Shown piece after piece: positions 7,404 to 14,901 of a stretch of DNA of 26,274 nucleotides; positions within the stretch are counted from its first letter, which is position 1, and the number at the start of each line of letters is the position of its first letter. The position numbers and the translations under genes are program-made. Origin of the DNA: a virus. Below the pieces are notes generated by a model. It was given only the letters and a program-made list of their open reading frames with translations, did not search any database and was not told the DNA's origin. The stretch lies in IMG/VR virus record IMGVR_UViG_3300042691_000298, positions 1 to 26,274 of that record, one strand, 5' to 3'.

Positions 7404-8417
7404 ATGCCAATTAACCTTACTGGTAGTACGATTGCGAGCACCTACGATCAGCTTCTGCACGTAGATGACGGCCCGACTGCGACCGAAAAGACCGTCTATA
7501 GCGGTACGGGTGTGGCAACGGCGCTCAAGGTAGGTACGGTATCAGCATCGGTCGGCAATATCCAGTTGGCGACCAATACCATACAGGCCACTGCGGGTGA
7601 TCTTACGCTAGGGTCTGCGATTGCTTTTGCCAGTGCCAGTAATGCTCGTACTGCGTTGGGCCTTGGCACGATTGCCACGCAGGCGGCGAACAACGTCAGT
7701 ATTACAGGCGGTTCGATTTCTAACGTCACTTTCACCGGCTCGTTTTCTGGTATCACCTCCATCGAGTCTGGCACATTTGCTACCAGTGCAGCAGCCGCCG
7801 GAGTAAACCTCAATGGTAATACGTTGGCCGCAGATGGTACAGACGCCAACATTGACATCAATATTACGCCCAAGGGTACCGGCGAGGTGAACGTCACCAA
7901 TATTGACGTTCTCAGCGGCAAGGTACCGTTCGGCGTTATCACCAGTCGTGCGTATGCCGCGTTTTCAGACATCACCGATCAGACGGGTAGCACGACGACC
8001 GCGACAGCGGTGAAATTTGGCACGTCTGAGGTAGCTGGCTCTGGGATCACGGTGGTGACAGATGGCTCGAACCTCACCCGACTGACGTTCGCGGCAGCGG
8101 GAACCTATGCCGTGATGCCGAACCTTCAGTTTGCGAACTCTGATACGGCTGACCATGATGTGACTGTTTGGTTTGCGCTTGACGGAGCGAACATCGCCCG
8201 TTCCGCTACCAAGATATCCGTGCCAAAAAGTACGGACGGCGGTAGTGCGTTCTTTCAGATCGTGTTTTACCTTACCGTATCGGCGGGGCAGTATGTGCAG
8301 GTTCTGTGGCTTCCTGAGAATACTGCTGTTACGCTTGAACACATCGCTGCGGTTGCTGGCCCTCCATCAATCCCGGCGATCCCCTCTGCAATTATTTCCG
8401 CCGAAAGGATCGCGTAA
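7404..8417 (+). CDS. fibre-like virion protein with C1q/TNF-like C-terminal domain
   Basis: A 337-residue protein preceded by AGGAG. The N-terminal ~170 residues are repetitive Gly/Thr/Ser/Ile strands (NVSITGGSISNVTFTGSF, DANIDINITPKGTGEVNVTN), as in trimeric phage fibre shafts. From about residue 178 there is a compact beta domain (SRAYAAFSDITDQTGS, then LTFAAAGTYAVMPNLQF, FFQIVFYLTVSAGQYVQVLW) that resembles the C1q/TNF-like jelly-roll used by aquatic phage receptor-binding proteins. Its position in the head region, before the adaptor genes, leaves open a capsid fibre rather than a tail fibre. The TAATG overlap at 8415-8419 couples it to the next gene. Confidence 0.72.
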   Translation: MPINLTGSTIASTYDQLLHVDDGPTATEKTVYSGTGVATALKVGTVSASVGNIQLATNTIQATAGDLTLGSAIAFASASNARTALGLGTIATQAANNVSITGGSISNVTFTGSFSGITSIESGTFATSAAAAGVNLNGNTLAADGTDANIDINITPKGTGEVNVTNIDVLSGKVPFGVITSRAYAAFSDITDQTGSTTTATAVKFGTSEVAGSGITVVTDGSNLTRLTFAAAGTYAVMPNLQFANSDTADHDVTVWFALDGANIARSATKISVPKSTDGGSAFFQIVFYLTVSAGQYVQVLWLPENTAVTLEHIAAVAGPPSIPAIPSAIISAERIA

Positions 8418-8671
8418 TGGCTAAGACCCCAGCATGGCAGCGCAAGGAGGGGAAAGACCCGAAAGGCGGACTCAACGCCAAGGGGCGTGCCTCCTACAAC
8501 AAAGCCAATCCGGGTAAACCTGGACTCAAGCCTCCGCAGCCTGAAGGTGGGCCACGGCGGGATTCTTTTTGCGCTCGGATGGAAGGCATGAAGAAGAAGC
8601 TGACCAGCGCTAAAACGGCCAAAGACCCGAACAGCCGGATCAACAAATCCCTGCGGGCGTGGAACTGCTGA
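8417..8671 (+). CDS. small basic conserved phage protein (DUF6321-like)
   Basis: An 84-residue protein whose ATG overlaps the upstream stop (TAATG). It carries 14 Lys and 7 Arg against 6 acidic residues, net about +15. The sequence resembles a conserved family of unknown function that I recall as DUF6321: an N-terminal AWQRKEGKDPKGGLNAKGRA block, a Pro-rich PGKPGLKPPQPEGG linker, and a second block RRDSFCARMEGMKKKL followed by DPNSRINKSLRAW. Two separate Cys residues are present. No function is established. Basic charge suggests binding to nucleic acid or to acidic virion surfaces. First of a run of four basic mini-genes. The family name is from memory. Confidence 0.8.
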   Translation: MAKTPAWQRKEGKDPKGGLNAKGRASYNKANPGKPGLKPPQPEGGPRRDSFCARMEGMKKKLTSAKTAKDPNSRINKSLRAWNC

Positions 8672-8672
8672 T

Positions 8673-8861
8673 ATGGCTACCAAACCCAAGTCCAAAGTAA
8701 ACGCCGCAGGCAATTACACGAAGCCCGAGATGCGCAAGCGCCTCTTTGAGTCTATCAAGGGGCGGGCGGTACAGGGCACTGCCGCAGGCCAGTGGAGCGC
8801 CCGCAAAGCACAACTTCTTGCCAAGGAGTATAAAGCGAAAGGCGGTGGGTATCGTGGCTGA
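8673..8861 (+). CDS. small basic protein with QWSARKAQLL motif
   Basis: A 62-residue protein, one base after the previous stop, 10 Lys and 5 Arg against 3 Glu (net about +12). The central and C-terminal stretch (MRKRLFESIKGRAVQGT, then GQWSARKAQLLAKEY and KGGGYRG) matches a short domain that I recall both from phages and from eukaryotic giant viruses (possibly DUF5872). Its function is unknown. Its end overlaps the next start by eight bases. The neighbours are equally small and basic, so the set probably acts or is packaged together, which is inference. Confidence 0.75.
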   Translation: MATKPKSKVNAAGNYTKPEMRKRLFESIKGRAVQGTAAGQWSARKAQLLAKEYKAKGGGYRG

Positions 8862-9030
8862 AAAGTGGATTAAAGGTGCGATCAAGAAGCCCGGTGCGCT
8901 CCGGGCCGCAATGGGCGTCAAGAAGGGCGAAACGATTCCGGTTGGAAAGTTGGCGGCTGCTGCCAAGAAACCCGGCAGGATGGGCCAGCGTGCCCGTCTG
9001 GCCCAGACTCTGCGGAAGCTCGGCAAGTGA
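8854..9030 (+). CDS. small basic protein with KWIKGAIKKPGAL motif
   Basis: A 58-residue protein starting at GTG 8854, inside the previous gene's last codons, with GGCGGTGGG just upstream. An ATG at 8746 in the same frame would overlap the previous gene by more than 100 bases and is rejected. It has 11 Lys and 5 Arg against 2 Glu. The motif KWIKGAIKKPGALRAAMGV followed by GETIPVGKL and a basic helix (RARLAQTLRKLGK) resembles a short conserved module found in phages and in some giant-virus proteins, which I recall but cannot name. The stop overlaps the next GTG start as GTGA. Confidence 0.75.
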   Translation: MAEKWIKGAIKKPGALRAAMGVKKGETIPVGKLAAAAKKPGRMGQRARLAQTLRKLGK

Positions 9031-9260
9031 AAGCCTCGCAGAAATCGCTTAAAGACTGGACTGCGCAGAAGTGGCGCACGAAGTCGGGTAAACCCTCATC
9101 TCAGACGGGCGAGCGGTATCTGCCTGAGCAGGCAATCAAGGCGCTGACGCCAGCCGAATACGCAGCAACAACTCGTGCCAAGCGTGCGGGTAAGGCGGCA
9201 GGCAAACAATTTGTAGCACAGCCGAAGGGCATAGCAAAGAAAACAGCGAGGTTCAGATGA
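9027..9260 (+). CDS. small basic protein, KSLKDWTAQKWRTKSGK family
   Basis: A 77-residue protein from GTG 9027 (GTGA overlap with the previous stop). It has 13 Lys and 6 Arg against 4 acidic residues. Conserved-looking blocks are SLKDWTAQKWRTKSGKPSS, TGERYLPEQAIKALTPAEYA, and a basic tail QPKGIAKKTARFR. I recall this arrangement from phage and giant-virus proteins of unknown function. The Lys/Arg-rich tail could bind DNA. The stop overlaps the next ATG (ATGA). Assigned function: none. Confidence 0.78.
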   Translation: MKASQKSLKDWTAQKWRTKSGKPSSQTGERYLPEQAIKALTPAEYAATTRAKRAGKAAGKQFVAQPKGIAKKTARFR

Positions 9261-9523
9261 GTAAGATGTACATTCGGGTTCGGAAAGACGGCTTCATTTA
9301 CGACTACAACGAGATTCTGGCGAAGAATCCGGAGTGCGAAGTCGTGTCTGAGGAGGTTGCTTATCCAGAGCGATTTATGCCTACCGAAGCGCCGAAGCGG
9401 GTTGCAACGGCTCGCAAGAAGCGCGGCGTGGTGCTTGATCTTTCGACTGATGACATTCCAGAAGCCCCGCCTTATACTCCCCCGGAGTTGGCTGAGGAAG
9501 CCTCGCGAGGATTACCGACATGA
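9257..9523 (+). CDS. small hypothetical protein before adaptor genes
   Basis: An 88-residue protein in ATGA overlap at both ends. Unlike its four basic upstream neighbours it is near neutral to acidic at the C-terminus. The N-terminus (MYIRVRKDGFIYDYNEILAKNP) looks like a small beta-hairpin domain that many phages carry as a separate 'IRVRKDGFIYPYN' type protein; the last third is Pro/Glu-rich and probably disordered. No role is known. Confidence 0.72.
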   Translation: MSKMYIRVRKDGFIYDYNEILAKNPECEVVSEEVAYPERFMPTEAPKRVATARKKRGVVLDLSTDDIPEAPPYTPPELAEEASRGLPT

Positions 9524-10161
9524 CACCAAACGAAGTCATCACCGAAGCGCGGCGGTTGATTCAAGATACCAAAGCTCCGTTTCGGTACACCGATACGCTG
9601 ATGCTGGGGTTCGTCAATCAGACGCTCAAGCGCATGGTGCTGCTTCGCCCCGATCTGTTCACTACGGTTGGGGATATTACGTTAACTGCGAACACGGTTT
9701 TGCAGGACTGCCCTGCGGGGGCGGTACGCCTTGTTGAGATTTTCCGGGTGAAGAATGGTGGCGCGATTGTCGAAGTATCGCGCAAGACCCTTGACCAGAC
9801 ATACCCCGATTGGGTAAACGATCCGGCGGATCAGCCCGTGAACTTCATGCGGCATGTACGCAACCCCACTAAGTTTTTCGTATACCCACGTCCGATAGCG
9901 GGAGTGGTGCTGGTGGGGGAGTATGTTGCCGCGCTCCCCGTGTACAGCATCGACGCGACGATTGCATTACCGGAGGCATATTTTTCAACGCTGATTGATG
10001 GCGTCGTGTTTCTGGCCGAGTCTGTTGATGATGAACACGTTAACAGCGGGCGGGCGAAGCTGTATCAGGATTCCTTCATACAGTCTCTTGGCATCGGACT
10101 ACAGTCCCGCAAAATTACCGACACCGAAGAAGGTGGTCTTGATCCGCAGGAGGTGGTCTGA
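9520..10161 (+). CDS. head-tail adaptor-like protein, first copy
   Basis: A 213-residue protein overlapping the previous stop (ATGA). The N-terminal helices (NEVITEARRLIQDTKAPFRYTDTLMLGFVNQTLKRM) followed by a beta domain (VGDITLTANTVLQDCP, AVRLVEIFRVKN) and a helical C-terminal part match the layout of podovirus adaptor proteins (DUF6682-type as I recall), which form a ring under the portal to attach the nozzle. Position immediately before a second adaptor-like gene supports this. A neck protein of another type is the main alternative. Confidence 0.72.
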   Translation: MTPNEVITEARRLIQDTKAPFRYTDTLMLGFVNQTLKRMVLLRPDLFTTVGDITLTANTVLQDCPAGAVRLVEIFRVKNGGAIVEVSRKTLDQTYPDWVNDPADQPVNFMRHVRNPTKFFVYPRPIAGVVLVGEYVAALPVYSIDATIALPEAYFSTLIDGVVFLAESVDDEHVNSGRAKLYQDSFIQSLGIGLQSRKITDTEEGGLDPQEVV

Positions 10162-10835
10162 TGTTTACCAGAGATTTCAGTACGCTTGCTGTCAGGTTAC
10201 AGCCTACGGTTCCGGGGTGTCCTCGGCAGACCATCGTGCAGTACATACGTGACGCCGCGATCAAGACGTGCGAGCGTACTTTGGCTTGGCGGTATCAGCA
10301 GCCGAAATTTAATCTGACCCCCGGCACCTATGTCTACGCATACAGCAAGCCTGCGGATACGCAGGTTCATGCGGTGTTCGGGGCTATGCTGAATGATGCC
10401 CCGCTTGAGGTGCTGACGTTAGATCGTGCGCTGCAACTCTACCCAGCATGGGGCGATAAGTACACCACCTCTGGAGATATTGCTACGTATGGGAGCCAAC
10501 CGCGTTCGCTGACTCAGATATCACCGCATCAGTTTGCTGTATTGCCGTTGCCGGATGCGCAGAGAACGTACACCATGCGGATGTTTTACGCGCTCAAGCC
10601 GTCTCGTTCGGCAACCGGCATGGATGAGGTGCTGTTTGATGAGCTTGAGGATGCCATCATGCACGGGGCTTTGCAGCAGTTGCTGGTGCTACCCAACGCC
10701 AACTGGTCGGATCGGGAACTGGCCGCATATCATGCTAAGCAGTACGCCTTCCAACTTGCCGAACGCCGTGCGCGGGCCAACCTAGGCAATGCTCGGGGTA
10801 CGATGCGGGCACAGGCGCAGCCTTTTGGAGCTTGA
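10161..10835 (+). CDS. head-tail adaptor-like protein, second copy
   Basis: A 224-residue protein starting in the TGATG overlap with the first adaptor-like gene. It has the same outline: N-terminal helices (RQTIVQYIRDAAIKTCERTLAW), a beta core (FNLTPGTYVYAYSKPAD, HQFAVLPLPDAQRTYTMRMFYALKP), and a long C-terminal helix rich in Ala, Arg and Leu (ELAAYHAKQYAFQLAERRARANLG) that suits a ring-forming tail adaptor. It could be the tail tube component (T7 gp11-like) while the first is the adaptor proper, or a diverged duplicate. The role is inferred from architecture and gene order. Confidence 0.68.
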   Translation: MFTRDFSTLAVRLQPTVPGCPRQTIVQYIRDAAIKTCERTLAWRYQQPKFNLTPGTYVYAYSKPADTQVHAVFGAMLNDAPLEVLTLDRALQLYPAWGDKYTTSGDIATYGSQPRSLTQISPHQFAVLPLPDAQRTYTMRMFYALKPSRSATGMDEVLFDELEDAIMHGALQQLLVLPNANWSDRELAAYHAKQYAFQLAERRARANLGNARGTMRAQAQPFGA

Positions 10836-10836
10836 T

Positions 10837-11166
10837 ATGGCAACCATCAAACTTGTTCGCAACGACACCGCGCCGCAGTTACGATTCACGATTACGGATT
10901 CGTTGACGGGCGATCCAATCGACTTGACAGGCGCGACAGTGACATTGCATTTTCGGGCTGCGGACTCCACGACTTTACTGTTTAGCCGTGCTGCGGTTGT
11001 TTTGTCTCCTCCGACCAATGGAATTGCGGCGCTTGCTTGGGCACCCGGCGACCTTAATCTCGCCGCCGGGGAGTACGTCGGTGAAGTCGAGACGGTGCTG
11101 TCTACAGGTCAGCGCGAGACAATCTTTGACGTATTGCAATTTGAACTCCGGGAGGACTTTGCGTGA
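10837..11166 (+). CDS. BppU N-terminal-like beta-sandwich protein
   Basis: A 109-residue protein from ATG 10837, preceded by TTGGAG; an in-frame ATG at 10789 lies within the previous gene and is rejected. The pattern IKLVRNDTAPQLRFTITDSLTGDPIDLTGATVTLHFRA, followed by LAAGEYVGEVETVLSTGQRETI and a final FELREDF, corresponds to the small Ig-like fold at the N-terminus of the lactococcal phage baseplate protein BppU, present as a stand-alone protein in many phages. Such domains anchor fibres to the tail. It is followed by the repeat protein through a GTGA overlap. Confidence 0.7.
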   Translation: MATIKLVRNDTAPQLRFTITDSLTGDPIDLTGATVTLHFRAADSTTLLFSRAAVVLSPPTNGIAALAWAPGDLNLAAGEYVGEVETVLSTGQRETIFDVLQFELREDFA

Positions 11167-12578
11167 GGCTACGGGTCGCCGTTAATGCGCTGGTGTTGCG
11201 TCTGGCAGCACCTGCTAAGCGGCTGCGCACTGCCATCCGTGGTGTGGGACTTCGGCTTGCCGTGCCTGCTAAGCGGCTACAGACTGCGATTGGGCAGTTT
11301 ATGGCAGTCCTCTACCCCACAGATACTGCTGCCACCTCAGAGAACACGGCTTTTTCTGTGGGGAAAGGGCTATCCGATACATCGACCGTCACCCCGTTGA
11401 TCGAGTTTGAGTTCCGCAAAGGTATTGACGAGGGGGCGGGGATTGACGCTGGAGCTTTTTATTTCGAGGAAGACTATGTTGAGGGAGCGCCGATTGAGCA
11501 GACTTATACCCTTGGTTTACAGTTAGTCAGGGATATTGGGAAACCTTTGGCTGACTCTACGACGGTATTGAGTCTTACCGCGATTCTCTCGTCGTACGGG
11601 CGTTCAGATTCCTACGTGGCAAGTGATGCCGATCTTCTGTTCTTTAATAAAGGCGTCACGGAGATACCTGTTCTCGGACAGCATATTGTTGACCTTGCGA
11701 CAACCAAGGCGCTATCGGACGGTGGGGGATTTGGGGGCGACTCTCAATATTTTGCCGAGGATTACGTAACGGGAGCGCCGAACTCACAAACTTACACTAT
11801 CGGGGTTCAGATAAGTAGAGCGGTGGGTAAGGGGGTCGCGGATTCTATCGCTGCTGCCAGCCTTGCAGTCATGTCTATGCAGTTTGGGCGTGTATTGTCT
11901 GACGCTTATGCCAGCGGAGACTCGCTTTTCAGGACGTTTAATAAGGTGCTTGGGCACGGCGTTGGGGCTACTGACGATCTCAATGGTGCGCTCCCGCTGG
12001 ATGATCAAACAATTGCATTTTTTAAGTCTCTCGGCCACATCGTTAGCACGGGGGATGCCCCCGCCAAGGTGTTTCAGCGGAGCTTGTTTGAAACCCCTCG
12101 TGTTCTGGACACCCCCGCAAAGCAGTCTGGGAAGTCGCTCTTAGAGGTATCGGTGGCTACGGAGATGCGGGCGCAGGCGGTTGGAAAGGTTCTATCTGAC
12201 CTGCCGCGCACTACTGATATTTCTGCTAAGGCTCTGCAACGTAGCCTGTCCGATGGGGCGGCTACCGCCGATTCAGGTGTGCGGGCTTTCGGGAGCGTGC
12301 GGTCGGATTCATTCTCTGTGTCTGATAGTATGGTCTATCAGTTCGCGGTTGCCAAAGCAGCGGCGGATATCGCCGTCGCACGCGATGCGCGGGCATTGAC
12401 AAACACCAAGATACTGGGGCACACTGCTAGGGCAGCGGAGGTCAGTACGCGCTTGGCAGGCAAAGTCTCATCAGATTCCGCAGGGGCAGATAGTTCTGGG
12501 GCGCTCTTGGCGCAGGGCTATACTGTAGATATGACGTACTTCGCGGAAGACTACGTAGGCGCATCTCGAACTTTTTGA
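11163..12578 (+). CDS. 18-residue-repeat virion protein
   Basis: A 471-residue protein starting at GTG 11163 (GTGA overlap). It opens with two near copies of a VLRLAAPAKRLRTAI-type helix. Residues 100 and 196 begin two copies of YF(E/A)EDYV.GAP...QTYT(L/I)G, 96 residues apart, and residue 459 begins a third (YFAEDYVGASRTF) that ends the protein. From residue 239 to about 455 there are about ten tandem repeats with an 18-residue period and a loose consensus xxxGKVLSDxxxxxDSxx, for example QAVGKVLSDLPRTTDISA and KALQRSLSDGAATADSGV. I know this repeat style and the YFAEDYVG ending from uncultured aquatic phages; function is unknown. A fibre or elongated virion filament is the best guess. Confidence 0.75.
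   Translation: MRLRVAVNALVLRLAAPAKRLRTAIRGVGLRLAVPAKRLQTAIGQFMAVLYPTDTAATSENTAFSVGKGLSDTSTVTPLIEFEFRKGIDEGAGIDAGAFYFEEDYVEGAPIEQTYTLGLQLVRDIGKPLADSTTVLSLTAILSSYGRSDSYVASDADLLFFNKGVTEIPVLGQHIVDLATTKALSDGGGFGGDSQYFAEDYVTGAPNSQTYTIGVQISRAVGKGVADSIAAASLAVMSMQFGRVLSDAYASGDSLFRTFNKVLGHGVGATDDLNGALPLDDQTIAFFKSLGHIVSTGDAPAKVFQRSLFETPRVLDTPAKQSGKSLLEVSVATEMRAQAVGKVLSDLPRTTDISAKALQRSLSDGAATADSGVRAFGSVRSDSFSVSDSMVYQFAVAKAAADIAVARDARALTNTKILGHTARAAEVSTRLAGKVSSDSAGADSSGALLAQGYTVDMTYFAEDYVGASRTF
11877..12527 (+). repeat. 18-residue (54-base) degenerate tandem repeats
   Basis: Protein-level tandem repeats with an 18-residue period start at MQFGRVLSDAYASGDSLF (11877) and run to about 12527 inside the repeat protein. 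Units retain K/R at position 5, S-D at positions 8-9 and D near position 15. They are strongly diverged in DNA, with one or more units altered by a two-residue insertion near the end. Confidence 0.65.
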
Positions 12579-12589
12579 AAGGGTAAAAA

Positions 12590-13051
12590 ATGAACTTCCA
12601 TGATCTCCCCCAGAGTCGGGGCAATGTTGATATCGTAGTTCGCTCCGCAAATGGCGACATCAAGGACATCCGCAAAATCCATAACCTTGTCGTAAACACT
12701 GGGTTGGCTTTTGTCATCAGCCGTATGGTGGGCACCTCCAAAGCGGTGATGAGCCACATGGGGATTGGTGCGGGGACGACTGCCGCTGCCGCTGGCGACA
12801 CCGCGCTTGGTAGTCCTCTCGGTTCCCGCGTGGCGCTGACCAGCACGACGATCAGCGGCGCGAATAACGAGAAAGTTGTCTACGTCGCAACTTTCGGCGC
12901 GGGAGTCGGCACTGGTGCAGTAACCGAAGCCGGTGTGTTCAACGCTTTGACCTCCGGTGATATGTTGTGCCGCACGGTATTCTCAGTCGTCAACAAGGCT
13001 GCTGATGACACAATGCAGATCACTTGGACGATCACGATGTCGGCAACCTAA
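12590..13051 (+). CDS. conserved fibre-associated structural protein
   Basis: A 153-residue protein, with GAAAGGG a few bases before ATG 12590. The sequence (DIKDIRKIHNLVVNTG, AVMSHMGIGAGTTAA, VTEAGVFNALTSGDMLCRTVFSVVNK, DTMQITWTITM) resembles a family of beta-rich structural proteins that I have seen directly next to phage tail fibre genes. It lies between the repeat protein and the long fibre. It probably belongs to the fibre or its attachment site. The exact role is not established. Confidence 0.75.
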   Translation: MNFHDLPQSRGNVDIVVRSANGDIKDIRKIHNLVVNTGLAFVISRMVGTSKAVMSHMGIGAGTTAAAAGDTALGSPLGSRVALTSTTISGANNEKVVYVATFGAGVGTGAVTEAGVFNALTSGDMLCRTVFSVVNKAADDTMQITWTITMSAT

Positions 13052-13063
13052 TTGGAGTGAGCT

Positions 13064-14887
13064 ATGGCGGCGATTACCACCAGAGCGGGGAAAGGTTCTC
13101 CGCTAACCAACGCTGAGTTGGACGCAAACTTCACCAATATCAACGCTGGCATCACAACAACAGCGGCAGTAACCGGCGGCACGATCACTGGGGTGACGAT
13201 CAATAACTCCGGTATTGGAAGCACGACACCGTCGACTGGCGCGTTCACCTCATTAACCGCAACGAGTGCTTCCGGCGTTGTTTCGCGTACTGCGGCGACG
13301 GAGGATGGTGTTGCGTTGATCGGTCGCGCTGGTGGGACATCATCGTATCGCGTGGCGCTTACCCCTACGACGTTGGCAGCAAGTAGGACGTTGACATTGC
13401 CAGATGTTGACGGTACTGTCCTAACGACAGGAGCGGCAGTTACAGTCCCGCAGGGTGGAACGGGGTTGACTTCTGGTACGTCGGGCGGCGTCCCGTATTT
13501 TTCTAGCGCCACGGCAATTACAAGCTCTGCTGCTCTTGCTGCGAATGCTCTAGTTGTTGGCGGCGGCGCTGGGGCGGCTCCGGCTACGGTTACGACTGGC
13601 ACGGGGGTTGTCACGGCGCTTGGGGTTAATACAGGCACTGCTGGCGCATTCGTTGTCAACGGCGGCGATTTGGGAACCCCTTCCAGCGGAACCCTGACCA
13701 ACGCAACTGGGCTACCGCTTTCTACAGGGGTAACTGGTACTCTACCTGTCGCCAACGGAGGGACTGGTCAAACTACGTTGGGCGGTGGCTATGTACTGCG
13801 CGGGAATGCTGGACTAGGAATTCTAGCAGATACCGAGTTAATTTATCAAAATCCCGGCGCACCAAATAATACAAAACAGCTTGCTATTCAGCCACCAAAT
13901 TCTGCTGGTGTCTTAGCAAGTGCTGGGCTGGCACTTACTGCCAATAATAATGGAAATGCTTATATAACATTTAGCCCCAACGGAACTGGCGTTAGTACTC
14001 AAAACACTACGGCAACTCATAGTTTTCAAAACAACGGCGCAACAACATTTTCGTATTCTGCTAACGGAATTAATCTAGCAAGCGGTAAGACCATAACCTT
14101 TAGTTACCCTTCAGGGTCGCCGACAAATACTTATATTATCCCATCGTCCCGAACCTTAGCTGGCGTAACTTCCAACGCCATAACAGCGCAATCTAGTGGC
14201 GGGGCGACGAATATTGTTATTGAGGCCGTGTCAGCGGGCGCCGCCGGACTTTGGTTGACGCCAAACAGCACTGGTAGCGGCACCGGTAATGTAGGCACCA
14301 CTAATAACCTTGATTTACGGTTATATAGAAACGGCACAGTATATCAGACCTTTGATACAAACGGTACTGTATTTGCTTCTGGCAGAAACATTGGCTTGGG
14401 TGGCACTTCTCCATCTACTTCTGGTGCCGGGATATCTTTTCCGGCGACTCAATCAGCATCTACCGATGCAAATACCCTCGATGATTATGAGAAGGGCACT
14501 TGGACGCCGACCTACGCGGGCGGTACTACCGCTGGAACATCCACCTACGCTACTTATGAACGTGCGGGCGGGTATACAAAAATCGGGAATGTGGTTACGG
14601 TTAGCGGCTATGTTGGAGTTACTGCGGCAACGGGGACAGGAGATATAACTATCACCGGGTTTCCTTTTTTGACTTCGGGCGCCGGTTTTCCGCCCGAGGC
14701 TTATGGCGCAGTCCGCGTATATGGTAACACCAATTTCCCAGCAGATGTAAAGAATTGTACTTTAAGGCTGGCGTCGAATACTTCCGTTGCAAGAATCGCC
14801 GTTTCGGCGGGTGCAACCACAGCGTCTACTTATTTACAGATGTCAAACGTCATAACCATCGCTTTCACTATAACCTATCGCACATGA
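13064..14887 (+). CDS. tail fibre / receptor-binding protein
   Basis: A 607-residue protein with TTGGAG before ATG 13064. The shaft contains typical trimeric fibre repeats: TGGTITGVTINNSGIGSTTPSTG near the start, VPQGGTGLTSGTSGGVPYF, and VANGGTGQTTLGGG. Near residue 470 is GISFPATQSASTDANTLDDYEKGTWTPTY, after which a C-terminal beta domain (GYTKIGNVVTVSGYVGV, GDITITGFPF) follows; this end is widespread in phage fibres and is the likely host-binding tip. The middle and end (from about 13830) are noticeably richer in A and T than the first part, which suggests module exchange. Confidence 0.85.
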   Translation: MAAITTRAGKGSPLTNAELDANFTNINAGITTTAAVTGGTITGVTINNSGIGSTTPSTGAFTSLTATSASGVVSRTAATEDGVALIGRAGGTSSYRVALTPTTLAASRTLTLPDVDGTVLTTGAAVTVPQGGTGLTSGTSGGVPYFSSATAITSSAALAANALVVGGGAGAAPATVTTGTGVVTALGVNTGTAGAFVVNGGDLGTPSSGTLTNATGLPLSTGVTGTLPVANGGTGQTTLGGGYVLRGNAGLGILADTELIYQNPGAPNNTKQLAIQPPNSAGVLASAGLALTANNNGNAYITFSPNGTGVSTQNTTATHSFQNNGATTFSYSANGINLASGKTITFSYPSGSPTNTYIIPSSRTLAGVTSNAITAQSSGGATNIVIEAVSAGAAGLWLTPNSTGSGTGNVGTTNNLDLRLYRNGTVYQTFDTNGTVFASGRNIGLGGTSPSTSGAGISFPATQSASTDANTLDDYEKGTWTPTYAGGTTAGTSTYATYERAGGYTKIGNVVTVSGYVGVTAATGTGDITITGFPFLTSGAGFPPEAYGAVRVYGNTNFPADVKNCTLRLASNTSVARIAVSAGATTASTYLQMSNVITIAFTITYRT

Positions 14888-14901
14888 TAAGGAGCATCAA
14901 A

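Noticed and set aside
7496-7975. 159-codon minus-strand frame inside the fibre-like gene
   Set aside because: It is low-complexity Pro/Val/Ala sequence opposite repetitive fibre codons, with no start signal.
13048-13755. 235-codon minus-strand frame opposite the tail fibre
   Set aside because: It is Pro/Val-rich shadow sequence of Gly/Thr-rich fibre codons and has no supporting motif.
11163-14887. Diversity-generating retroelement acting on the fibre or repeat protein
   Set aside because: No reverse transcriptase gene, template repeat or adenine-biased variable copy could be seen in this window.
14755-14901. Longer start for the poly-Ala protein inside the fibre gene
   Set aside because: It would overlap the fibre gene by over 130 bases, whereas ATG 14902 has a strong AAGGAG site.
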